From Prorocentrum cordatum (Eukaryota; Sar; Dinophyceae; Prorocentrales; Prorocentraceae), in the NCBI GenBank assembly GCA_963575745.1, contig CAUYUJ010019907.1, positions 27,501-91,500 on the forward strand: a stretch of DNA of 64,000 nt, written 5' to 3'. The notes under the pieces are model-generated. The model was not told the DNA's origin. It saw only the letters and a list, made by a program, of their open reading frames with translations, and made no database searches. This document shows, in pieces, positions 57,101 through 64,000 of the stretch (position 1 is the first letter of the stretch; each line of letters begins with the position of its first letter). The position numbers and the translations under genes are program-made.

Positions 57101-57853
57101 CGGGTCGTTCGAGTTTGGCTGCGAGGTGAAGACAACGTTCTGGGCGACGCCCCTAGTCGCAACCCCGAGGACAGGGACATATTGCATACTCTCCGAGTTC
57201 CTGGTGGACCTGTTCGTCGAGTCATAGAACAGATGTTCACGGCGCCCACGAGCGCAGAGGAGCAGGCGCAGATGGATCGGTTTCTCGAGGAGATCGATGG
57301 CGCCCCAGTCAAACCGAAGTCCGGCAAGGTCGACGACGAGACCCAGAAGGCGAAGTCCGCCAAGGTAAAGCCTGCCGAGACCGATGACGCGGTCCCAGCC
57401 ACAGAACGGATGGCTGCTCCCTCTACTTCCTCTTCTACCAGGTCGAAGTACCATGTCGGTACAGCGGGCCCGATGTCGCTTGGCACCGCTCCAGAGTATC
57501 CTGATCGAGCTGCAGACGTCGCTGGCATGGGGGATGCCGAGGCTGATGATCAAGTCACGTGGCCTTCCTCACTCGATCAGATTGGCGCCGACGGCGCGGA
57601 CTTGGAGTACTCTGACTCTGAGCCGGAGGCTTACGCCGGCCTTCGGCAGTCCGTGCGCGCCTACGCGGAGGGCGACCCCCAGGTCGAGGCGAACCTCTGC
57701 AAGTTGGTGGCCAGCGTCGTGGACCCCGAGCGCGACCCGCTCGAGGTTCGCCTTGTCTTTGTCGACACGCACTCGTGGGACGGGTCTTATCCGCGCCACC
57801 CCCTGGTGACATTTCTGCCTGCCAGCGGCCTCGTCCGCCGCGGCCGGGCCTGA
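53723..57853 (+). CDS. Gypsy-like Pol: zinc knuckle, membrane segment, protease, RT, RNase H
   Basis: 1376 residues counted from a GTG; no ATG supports an independent start, and coding character begins near residue 20, consistent with a Gag-Pol fusion. Residues 47-60 CPRCKGTCPECLVC and 83-107 (C...C...H...H..C) are zinc-binding. A hydrophobic segment at 234-259 (MFLLGFAALMMVIGVIACGI) precedes the protease, whose active site is ETVFDTGATRNS (DTG 321-323). RT: motif A LDCIWGFTQIEL (Asp791), motif B FFGAKQGPAIFEKLM, motif C VFMDDCT (859-860). RNase H: ELYVDASD (Asp1026), FEREL (Glu1069) and YTDHRN (Asp1094), then LGDAPSRNP. The tail reads VFVDTHSWDGSYPRHP before coding shifts to the next frame. 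Confidence 0.85.
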   Translation: MLRRCRQVSRPPTPTAQQLDSRWRAAREPDKGRSKAEVAPRAGTGDCPRCKGTCPECLVCPNQKASEEQGWDVTKAVKDAIPCWYKHLNKGQACGGMGHLSRHHALCYTEKGAKEAEEYLKQKADKGGGKGRGRGGEQGGGKAKSKGRGGNARLLTFEGAHATDQQERTDRAARLLASLMTMETDNDIDSIGGEAKSKKLSDMNLNSSETSDSDLWGPARPRSWLRRTLSQVRYFAGKAVMFLLGFAALMMVIGVIACGIESRVANSPSPLMAAAANHELVRKVGHLSSGGSKHMVLQVSGGYNCRAFTWIGEARTETVFDTGATRNSIDRDFLKALLEEPRTSNFVEDVEAIEPTTCRSFERGQTVVVNRLATLKVSFRENGAVACETVSMGFLVVPNCTEDLLIGKPSLDRCGFVSDRDSIELRSLGVRFPTVLPGEQDDPNTHTFLRCSDRIVVEAPPGQSIVKTISMRAPPEARSSSLWIEPGPDLPDHCQVIEGPLIVQNGTYNVDLIVHDRVHLGPGQRLLRARDATQRDLDVFSALGREESRRAADIYSLWQARSEAYCDSDVETSADAATSASTATEAQMLKTSYKTRGKKERHEVLFPDLVKEIEEDKKKRASEVSWPNQESEAYKDEAERQAGPLLGPQLTGKQKRRFLTKVVRAFTCCLWLPGCNPPRVKDFVADIKVRPDAVPKVTQPFPLSKFDELRLRYHEDVEVEEGKARWLLPGERSEWESPSFVVDQDSKGLLGRPVRDYRYPNSCTEEEAWPSSRADECLARAQQGSLHTQLDCIWGFTQIELAPEARRAFTLLTKRGMLRPLVLFFGAKQGPAIFEKLMDWTFGDLRGKDDEEFHSVFMDDCTLSTEAYEHDGDDDVVDRHIDHCIRFLQAAKGRNIQFKLTKSKFAHEFIHLLGFKLGRGLRYVDPGKADNIEKWPGPKSIDDLVSFRAYCNFVREFIPNFSSLETPLKKFMKKGAKFVDYQKDAEAQKAFNVLKRSLAREVGLATLDYSAAADPSSGRPIELYVDASDIAWAATLAQRREKDGPLRPVAVVGRGFNATEQGWSTFERELCGLREALSATHHLTKGFVVIVYTDHRNNIFTDSLFANKRISKKLLRWALDLEDLGSRVVRVWLRGEDNVLGDAPSRNPEDRDILHTLRVPGGPVRRVIEQMFTAPTSAEEQAQMDRFLEEIDGAPVKPKSGKVDDETQKAKSAKVKPAETDDAVPATERMAAPSTSSSTRSKYHVGTAGPMSLGTAPEYPDRAADVAGMGDAEADDQVTWPSSLDQIGADGADLEYSDSEPEAYAGLRQSVRAYAEGDPQVEANLCKLVASVVDPERDPLEVRLVFVDTHSWDGSYPRHPLVTFLPASGLVRRGRA

Positions 57854-57859
57854 GGAGGA

Positions 57860-58283
57860 TCCTCGACTCCCACGAAACCCGCGAGTTCTACCTTACCGCA
57901 TCACCTATGTCAAGGACGAGCGCGGCGAGAATTTCACCGTCCAGTACCGGACGCCGCAGGTCTGCAATGACGGAGTGTGCAGGAAGACCATCTGGTACAG
58001 GTGCAAGCCGAACGGGGTCGCCGACGGCTCCGAAGAGGCGCTTGCTGGGCGGAAGAAGGCAGATAACCAAGCATGGGCTCATGTCGAGGCTGTCCAGGTC
58101 CGCCGGAGCACCCTCGGGGCCGGCCTCGGCAAGCCCGCCGGGGCACCAGCAGGGCCGGTCTCGGCGGCTGGGGCGGCCTGGGGAGGGGACGCCTCCCAGC
58201 AAGTGCCGCCCGAGAAGTGCAGCCTGTGCTGCACGGCGACGGACGGGGAGCGAGGGCAAGAGGAACGGGCAACATCGAGCTAG
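57860..58283 (+). pseudogene. Pol linker segment continued in the third frame
   Basis: After the Pol frame ends, protein-like sequence resumes one frame over: YRITYVKDERGENFTVQYRT, VCNDGVCRKTIWYRCKPNG and ADNQAWAHVEAVQVRRS. This is followed by a low-information stretch to about 58540. It probably joins Pol to the methyltransferase region in the ancestral element. The Cys pairs could bind metal. Function unknown. Confidence 0.45.
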
Positions 58284-58543
58284 CACTGGACATGCCCTGG
58301 CGGCACGGACAACACCCAGGTCCAAAAAGATGGCCCGTGCTGACCCACAGATCGCGGGGATCGGTTTATGGGCCCCGCGTCCCCACGGCCGGATTCCCGT
58401 CGAGCTTCCTGTCAAAACGCAACCCTGGAGAGGGCTGGAGGTTTGTTCCCCACCCGACAGGTTGCGGTCGTTAGATTAGCAGAACAGAACTCTCGATCTG
58501 TCCACTCTGTATACCGCAGCTGCCAGATCCCCGGGCCCCCCGA

Positions 58544-59185
58544 GTGCCCCCGAGGCCGGACTTCCTGACTCGCACCGTCTGGAGGCCGCTGCGCGACACT
58601 TTGCGGCCGTCTCACGAGTTCTGCCACGCCGCCGAGTTCGTGAGGCGCTTGCCCAACGGCACCGAGGTCTACAGGTGCAAGGGCCACGAGGTTCTCGGGA
58701 GCGGAGGTGAGGTGCTACCTGCCGAACTCCGCGACCGCCCTCTGAAGGGCAAGAGGTTGTGCGAGGTGTTCAGCGGCGTGGAGTCCGAGAAGGAGGCCGG
58801 TGCGATGCTATCCAGAGTTTGGGAGGCAGCTGGGGGATCTGCGGAGCGCTACGACAGGCGGCTTGACGAGCGGATGGACTTCCGCGGCCCTCACACACGC
58901 CAGTGGATGCAGGGCCACCTGGACGACCCTTGCGACGTCTACCACTTCGCAATCCCGTGCACGAGCTTCAGCATCGCCAAGACAAACCCCGGTCAAGACC
59001 CGCAGCTTGGACAACCCATACGGCGACGAGACCGACGAGGAGATCGTGTATTTCAACAAGTTGGCGCAGTCTGTCTTTATCTTCGCATTGGGGTTGATGC
59101 AGAGAGGCGTGGTGGTCATGTTCGAGAACCCCCTGATGAGTTACCTTTTCTTCCTGATGGAGTGCTCCTGTATTCTGGGCTTTGA
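58544..59185 (+). pseudogene. N-terminal half of a C5-methyltransferase-like domain (frameshifted)
   Basis: Same phase as Pol; no ATG start. LKGKRLCEVFSGVESEKEAG near 58740-58800 is motif I-like, and VYHFAIPCTSFSIAKT near 58935-58985 is motif IV with the Pro-Cys catalytic pair. After NPGQDPQ (about 59005) this frame becomes meaningless, while the next frame continues SLDNPYGDETDEE, so about one base was gained or two lost at 59005. The core of a cytosine-methyltransferase-like fold is thus present but split. Whether it methylates DNA is unknown; the Pro-Cys pair is at least retained. Confidence 0.6.
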
Positions 59186-61622
59186 CGGTTTCCACGTGGC
59201 CAGGAGCGATCACTGTCAGGACGGCGCGCCTTATCAGAAGCCGCAGGTCTTCGCAGGGAACACCGACGCGCTGAAGGACATCGGGAGGTTGTGCAACCAC
59301 GTCAAGCACCAGGTGATGCTGACCGGCGCAGCGACGCGACGTTCAGCTCCGTACCCGAGGGCGCTGTGCGAGAGGATTGTGGCAGGCTTCGCGGCTGTCT
59401 TGAAAGCCACTGGCAGGCTGGGCAACGACTGCTCGAAGCAGGCCGGCGACTGCTTGGACAGGAACGCCATGAAGGTCAGCGTCGACACCTTCCCTTCAGG
59501 GCCGAGCTTTACCTCGCGCGTTGCGGAGGGCATCCGAAGAATCACTCAGCTGCGACATGGGGCTGCTCGGGCGACGCCAGCGTCGTCGGACCCTCCAGCA
59601 CCAGCCCCAGTACCCGAAGGTCGCGAGCAGGCGCCGCATCTTCGAGAGGAGGTTAAGCGCGCCGAGGAGTTCTGCGTTCCAGACGACAAACGGCTCATGA
59701 AGAAGCGTCGCACCAGGGACGCCAGGACCGGCGAGATCTTGGAGGATATAGATATCGACCAGGACACTACTACCAAGTACCTGCAGCGCGGCCTTGACAA
59801 GCGCCGCGACCTCGTGGTGGAGGTGTGGTTTGATGACACGGAGGTGTCTGCCGAGGAGCCAGCGGCTGCCCCGCCAGTACCAAAGGCTTTCGATGAGTTG
59901 ACTGAGCTGATCCCGTCAAGTCCTTCATCGATCCAGAGGGCACAGGTCGTCAACCTCCTGCAGCAGGACGAGGACTTCTCCGACATCTACGCGGCACATG
60001 TACTCCTACGGCGGTTTGAGGACACGAACCAGAGCATCCAGAACGAGCAGATGTACAGGGGCTTGAAGGCCGAGCTCGCTGCACGCGGAGTCGGAGGACG
60101 CCAGGCTTCGCGACGTGCTTCGGTGGCGTTGAGGATGATGGGAGGCTACAGCTATCGTGAGGGACTGCTCTATAAGGACGAGTGGGGCCCGATCGCATTG
60201 AGCTTCGCGCCGAAGGTGGTGGTCCCGAAGGGCGGCCTTCGCGCGTTTCGGTACAATGGTCGCATGTACCGGCTGCCTCTCAGGCGCCAGCTGCTCCTGT
60301 ACTACCACGACTCGGAGTCGATGGGCATGCACAGCAGCGCCGAGGACACCTTGAGCAAGTTGAGCAAGCAGTTCTTCTGGCCGGGTATGGAGCACGATGT
60401 CCAGAAGTGGGTCAGTTCATGCAGTGTCTGCAGGTTGGTCAAGCCGGCCCGCGGCCTCACGGCCGACGCCCACATGGAGCTTTACGATCGGCCATGTCGA
60501 GTTCTGGGCATCGACGATCTCGGACCTATCTCGCCTGAGAGTGCGGGCTGCTCCTACATCTTGCACGCCGAGTGCGCGTTCTCCCACTACGCGTGGCTCA
60601 AGGCTGCTCCAGACAATTCTGCGGCTACCTGGGCCAAGTTCCTGCTTGAGGACGTGATGTTCGACTTGGCTGGTTTTCCTCCAGTGCTTCGCAGTGATCG
60701 AGGTGCGGCTTTCACCAGCGAGATCGTGGCGCAGACCAACCCGCTCCTGAATGTCACCCACAGCCTCGGCTCCGCCTACCATCCGGAGTCGCAGGGCTTC
60801 GTGGAGGCGAGGCACCAGAAGGTGAACATGATCCTGGCAAGCTACTGCAGCGCGCACCCGGAGAACTGGGCGCGCTGGGTGCCCTTGTGCCAGTGGTGCC
60901 TGCGAGCGACTCCGATGCCATATCGTTCGGGTCGCAGTGCTTTCGAGATCGTGACGGGCATGCTGCCGCAGGGCCCGATCGAAGAGGTCTTCAGGCGTCT
61001 CGAGCCCGGGAAGATGCTGGACCCCGGGCACTACGTCAAGGACGTAGTTGAGCACCTGGAGGCGACGCACAAGACCGTGGCGAACGAGCTCAAGGCGCAG
61101 CACGACGAGGAGGCGCACGCCAGGGCTTTGCAGGAGCCAGGCGAACGGGCATTTCAGGCAGGAGACGTTGTCTTTCTTAGTGCTCCTCCTCAGCAGGTCG
61201 CTCGTGCAGTCGGCGCCGTAGACGGCACCAGCACGAGGCTCTTGCCACGCTTTCGCCCACAGGTTTTCAAGATCCACAAGATGGCGGGGCCCCAGTCGGC
61301 GATCCTCGCCGACCCTGACAGCGGCTCGACTACGTTGGGCTTCAGCCAGCCAGTGCACGTGAGCTGGCTTCGCCTTTTCGACCTGGCCGAGCTCGACGTG
61401 CCGATCAAGGACGAGTCCTTGCAGCTGGAGCTGATGCGCGGCTCGTCGTGGGTCAAGGCGGACATCGTCAGCCAGTCTGCGACAGGCAGGGTGGAGGTCG
61501 TTTTCGCCGACACGCCGAACGAGAGCACGTGGCTGGACTTGGCCAGCGAGGAGTACCGCTGGCTCTACCCTTTGAGCGGAGCGGCAGCAGGCCAGGCACG
61601 CCGGCGCGTGCGACTTGCTTGA
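58995..61622 (+). CDS. C5-methyltransferase-like C-terminal half fused to gypsy-type integrase
   Basis: The frame is open from 58800 but is meaningful from about 58998 (SLDNPYGDE). Numbering from 58800: VVVMFENPLMSYLF (105-116) is motif VI (ENP), then GFHVARSDHCQDGAPYQKPQ (130-149). A linker runs to about 450. Integrase: zinc-binding H503, H511, C541, C544 (HHCC), then the DDE core with Asp572 in LGIDDLGP, Asp633 in LRSDRGAAF and Glu669 in GFVEARHQKV, with D(35)E spacing. It is followed by FQAGDVVFLSAPP and QPVHVSWLRLFD, a GPY/F-like end. Integrase residues are intact. The methyltransferase sits between RNase H and integrase, an unusual position for gypsy. Confidence 0.75.
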   Translation, partial: KTRSLDNPYGDETDEEIVYFNKLAQSVFIFALGLMQRGVVVMFENPLMSYLFFLMECSCILGFDGFHVARSDHCQDGAPYQKPQVFAGNTDALKDIGRLCNHVKHQVMLTGAATRRSAPYPRALCERIVAGFAAVLKATGRLGNDCSKQAGDCLDRNAMKVSVDTFPSGPSFTSRVAEGIRRITQLRHGAARATPASSDPPAPAPVPEGREQAPHLREEVKRAEEFCVPDDKRLMKKRRTRDARTGEILEDIDIDQDTTTKYLQRGLDKRRDLVVEVWFDDTEVSAEEPAAAPPVPKAFDELTELIPSSPSSIQRAQVVNLLQQDEDFSDIYAAHVLLRRFEDTNQSIQNEQMYRGLKAELAARGVGGRQASRRASVALRMMGGYSYREGLLYKDEWGPIALSFAPKVVVPKGGLRAFRYNGRMYRLPLRRQLLLYYHDSESMGMHSSAEDTLSKLSKQFFWPGMEHDVQKWVSSCSVCRLVKPARGLTADAHMELYDRPCRVLGIDDLGPISPESAGCSYILHAECAFSHYAWLKAAPDNSAATWAKFLLEDVMFDLAGFPPVLRSDRGAAFTSEIVAQTNPLLNVTHSLGSAYHPESQGFVEARHQKVNMILASYCSAHPENWARWVPLCQWCLRATPMPYRSGRSAFEIVTGMLPQGPIEEVFRRLEPGKMLDPGHYVKDVVEHLEATHKTVANELKAQHDEEAHARALQEPGERAFQAGDVVFLSAPPQQVARAVGAVDGTSTRLLPRFRPQVFKIHKMAGPQSAILADPDSGSTTLGFSQPVHVSWLRLFDLAELDVPIKDESLQLELMRGSSWVKADIVSQSATGRVEVVFADTPNESTWLDLASEEYRWLYPLSGAAAGQARRRVRLA

Positions 61623-62148
61623 TCGGTCACAGGATGAAGGCTAGGGGGATGCTGGGCGTGAAACTTACCCCAAGCGTGTTCCCCTCACTTCTGTAAATGA
61701 TATCCTTCACCTGTGTCATTCCGTACTAATGCACCAAATTCAGCCTTACAGTAAAGGCGCGCTTGCATTTGCTAGACCTTGCTAGTCATTGTATTCTCAC
61801 TCAGGGTAGTCAACTTCCCATTGTGGCTTGCAGCTGTGGGCCCTGGGTGTATTTTCCTGAATGTCGATTTTCGGAACCCTTTCGGAAATAATTTCCGAAA
61901 GGTTTCCCGAATCCATAATGAGCCAGGTTGTGCATTTCTCGAGTTCATTGTAGGTGAGTGTTTCGGGCAGTCTAGTGAGCCATGGGGCCCGTAATCGAAC
62001 GGGACAGGTCCCACAGTTTAGGTCTGTCCTAGTCTGAGCCCTGTAGGTCCACCACAGCCCGCCGACAGACCATTTGAGCACGTGTGCACAAATGGTTCTT
62101 TGCCTTCTGAATGTGCAGTGTAGTGTAGCAGACCGTGCATGCAGGCAG
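61623..62148 (+). other. 3' region of the gypsy-like element with a strong hairpin
   Basis: No coding content. 61869-61911 is a long inverted repeat; its core, 61878-61902, has 12-bp perfect arms (CCTTTCGGAAAT and ATTTCCGAAAGG) around one base. No polypurine tract recognised before the right terminal repeat. Confidence 0.5.
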
Positions 62149-62293
62149 CGCGGGTGCAGCAGAGGAGCAGGGCGGGCCACCGCAACCGTTGGCTCAAGAC
62201 CGAGGTAAAATTGTCATCGAATCGTCTGTCGATTCGTCACTGTCAGTTTGTTCTAGTACCTTCCCAGACCAATATTGTTTGGAATATTGGGCA
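62149..62293 (+). repeat. Right terminal repeat of the gypsy-like element
   Basis: 145 bp copy of 51200-51351, with the spliced-leader-like CCGCAACCGTTGGCTCAAG at 62180-62198, again ending TTGGGCA. Confidence 0.75.
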
Positions 62294-62530
62294 GCGTCTG
62301 CGTCCGCGTCCGCTTCTGTTTTCGTTTTGGTTTTCGCTCCCGCGTCGTCTCAGCCTCCGCTTCCGCCGCCGCCTCGGCCTCCGCTCTGCGCCCGCTTCCG
62401 CGACCGCGTCGCCTCCGCCGCCGCCCCCGCCGCCGCCTCCGCCGCTGCCTCCGCCTCCGTTTCCATTTCCGCTCCCACCCCCTCCTCCTCCTGCTCCTTG
62501 TCCTGCTCCTCTTGCTCCTTTCTGTTCTCG
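62294..62530. repeat. Compound TCCGCC/CCG/CTC microsatellite
   Basis: Imperfect TCCGCC, CCG and TCC/CTC runs immediately after the right terminal repeat; frames open on both strands by composition. Confidence 0.75.
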
Positions 62531-62585
62531 CTGATGGTAAAATGCGCAGTGTTCGAGAGGATTAACGACACGTGAGTGTAGTGAA

Positions 62586-62914
62586 ATCATTGGAATCTAG
62601 ATTTAAATGATATGGGAGTGGATGTGTATGGAAATCATTTAAATATAGATTTAAATGATGACAGGTGGATGCAGTGTATGCGAATCATGTAAATCTAGAT
62701 TTGAATGATGAAGATTGGTCAGGTCCATGGAAATCATTTAAATCTAGATTTAAATGATTCAGATAGAGGACTTGTGTGACATCATTTAAATCTAGATTCA
62801 AATAGTGAAGTTGGAAGGGGGCGTCTGAAAATCATTTAAATCTAGATTTAAATGAATGTATGTAGTAAATCGACGTGCCCGGTGTTGGAGCATTTAAATC
62901 TAGATTCAAACGAG
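62586..62914. repeat. Array of seven regularly spaced 26-bp palindromes
   Basis: Copies start at 62586, 62634, 62684, 62733, 62781, 62831 and 62889. The consensus arm is ATCATTTAAATCT followed by its exact complement, so the 26-bp unit is self-complementary. Spacers of 22, 24, 23, 22, 24 and 32 bp differ in sequence. Copies vary by 0-5 bases. The geometry is CRISPR-like, but the AT-rich perfect palindrome and the eukaryotic retroelement setting argue against a CRISPR. Degenerate units lie at 43390-43500 and about 63600-63650. Confidence 0.85.
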
Positions 62915-62964
62915 TAACAAAACTAGAATCCAGTGATAATGTTATATATGTATATATATATACA

Positions 62965-63224
62965 TCTGTGTGTGTGGGTGTGCGTGTGCGTGTGCGTGTG
63001 CGTGTGCGTGTGCGTGTGCATGTGTGTGGATGGATGGGTGGATGGATGGATGTATGGATGTGTGTATGTGTGTATGTAGGCATGTGGGTTCTGTCGTCAT
63101 GTCCGCATGCACGCGCACGTGTACATGCACTTCCGTATGTACACACATATGTGTGTGTGTGTGTGCGTGGGCTTGCTTGTGCACACACACACGCACACAT
63201 AGGGCACAGATATTCTGGTTGTGC

Positions 63225-63258
<34 letters not shown>
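62965..63258. repeat. TG-rich, TGGA and CT microsatellites
   Basis: GTGTGC then GGATGGAT/GTATGTGT runs to about 63085, GT/CA alternation at about 63130-63200, and CT from about 63225. Confidence 0.85.
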
Positions 63259-63259
<1 letters not shown>

Positions 63260-63400
63260 GTGTTTCTTTGAATTTATCTATTTCTCTGTTGTTGTTCAAT
63301 TTATCACTTCCTCTTGTTTTTCTTCTTCTTACGGAACACAATTTTCTTTTATATGTTTTTCTTTTCTGATTTCTGATTTTCGAATCTCTCTCGAACTCTC

Positions 63401-63401
<1 letters not shown>

Positions 63402-63499
<98 letters not shown>
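63402..63499. repeat. Homopolymer of 98 T
   Basis: Uninterrupted T from 63402 to 63499. Seen from the minus strand it is a 98-nt poly(A), which could be the tail of an inserted RNA copy or a sequencing artefact. Confidence 0.9.
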
Positions 63500-63659
63500 C
63501 TTCTTCTCTTGTTCTTATAGGCGATTCATTTAGATTCGATATGTGTATTTTGACGAAATCCAGATATCAATAATCTATGTATCGCACAAATCAGCGCGTT
63601 ATACGATTTACATTGAAATCGAGATTGAAATGATTTCGAATCTAGAATCAATGTATGTA

Positions 63660-63702
63660 TATATATATATATGTAACAAGAGAGAGAGAGAGAGAGAGGG
63701 AG

Positions 63703-63749
<47 letters not shown>

Positions 63750-63838
63750 GCGCGAGAGAAAGCAACCAAAAGAACGACAGAGAGAGCGACAGAGAGAGAC
63801 AGAGAACGAAAGAGAGAGTGAGATAGAGAGAGAGAGAG
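63660..63838. repeat. AT then GA microsatellite
   Basis: ATATAT at about 63657-63672, then GA with GGGA, GCGA and AACGA interruptions. Confidence 0.85.
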
Positions 63839-63849
63839 GTTAGTTTAGA

Positions 63850-64000
63850 CATATCGGCGCAGATCAAATTCACACCAGAGAGTTGAGTTGATGTGATCAG
63901 ACTAAGGTTTCTAGACACATGATAATTAGCAGCGGAAAGCATTGTTCAAGTAGAATTCGTTTGAATTATATAAAGAGTGGATGTCATATTTAGAGTATAG
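63850..64000 (+). repeat. Right-end copy of the dispersed repeat at 41.8 kb
   Basis: Same order of conserved blocks as 41817-42033 (CAGATCAAATTCACA through TATAAAGAGTGGAT and AGAGTATAG), shortened by an internal deletion. Runs off the window end. Confidence 0.7.

Larger units (their letters stand above)
51200..62293 (+). mobile_element. Ty3/gypsy-like retrotransposon with methyltransferase domain
   Basis: Direct repeats at 51200-51351 and 62149-62293 bound gag, a pol with zinc knuckle, aspartic protease, RT and RNase H, then a C5-methyltransferase-like domain and a DDE integrase. The RT-RH-IN order is the gypsy order. Several frame changes (near 53790, 57850, 58300-58540 and 59005) separate the modules; the first may be programmed, the later ones look like decay. 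No clear polypurine tract was found before the right repeat, so calling the repeats LTRs is provisional. Confidence 0.8.

Noticed and set aside
62586-62914. CRISPR array
   Set aside because: Repeat and spacer sizes fit, but repeats are fully palindromic and AT-rich, spacers vary, no cas gene or leader exists, and the setting is a eukaryotic retroelement cluster.

Overview
The window looks like nuclear DNA of a dinoflagellate with a large, repeat-rich genome. The evidence is: retrotransposons carrying C5-methyltransferase-like domains between the usual pol modules, degenerate copies of the dinoflagellate spliced leader, a secreted protein with a GDPH/VWD-like core, abundant trinucleotide microsatellites, and almost no host genes in 64 kb. 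The species cannot be named from this sequence. No rRNA gene, CRISPR array or intact multi-exon gene is visible, and no tRNA gene could be supported.

Layout. 1-7.9 kb: an inverted/direct-repeat element, one intronless host-type gene (1460-3349) that looks like an mRNA retrocopy because an 18-bp direct repeat flanks it and a spliced-leader-like relic follows the left copy, then a decayed zinc-ribbon repeat pseudogene (about 4.15-4.97 kb) and simple repeats. 8.3-14.2 kb: a Penelope-like retroelement with an N-terminal GIY-YIG nuclease, an RT and an unusual RD-repeat tail, bounded by 175-bp direct repeats lying in CT microsatellites. 14.4-23.9 kb: microsatellites, a 90-bp minisatellite, a long GGA tract and dispersed repeats, with no convincing gene. 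23.9-40.4 kb: a 16.45-kb tyrosine-recombinase (DIRS/PAT/Ngaro-order) retroelement on the minus strand with split direct repeats in the order A1-ORFs-B1-A2-B2. It encodes a membrane-protein module, Gag, a methyltransferase-like domain, RT, RNase H, a second methyltransferase-like domain, and a recombinase followed by membrane segments. 40.6-43.1 kb: satellites and a 100-N assembly gap. 43.1-46 kb: an AT-rich island holding an inverted LINE ORF1 relic. 46.2-50.3 kb: a LINE with ORF1, and an ORF2 that has an APE nuclease, an RT and a PIP-box-like motif. 51.2-62.3 kb: a Ty3/gypsy-like element with a methyltransferase domain between RNase H and integrase and roughly 150-bp terminal repeats that contain a spliced-leader-like sequence. 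62.6-64 kb: a regularly spaced array of 26-bp palindromes, more microsatellites, a run of 98 T, and a second copy of the repeat at 41.8 kb.

The four retroelements use different chemistries: GIY-YIG/RT, tyrosine recombinase, APE/RT and DDE integrase. Two unrelated ones carry C5-methyltransferase-like domains, which suggests an element-encoded link to host DNA methylation. Most copies carry frameshifts, in-frame stops or catalytic substitutions, so the locus is probably a graveyard of recently active elements. Functional calls rest on motifs read by eye; no database search was possible.
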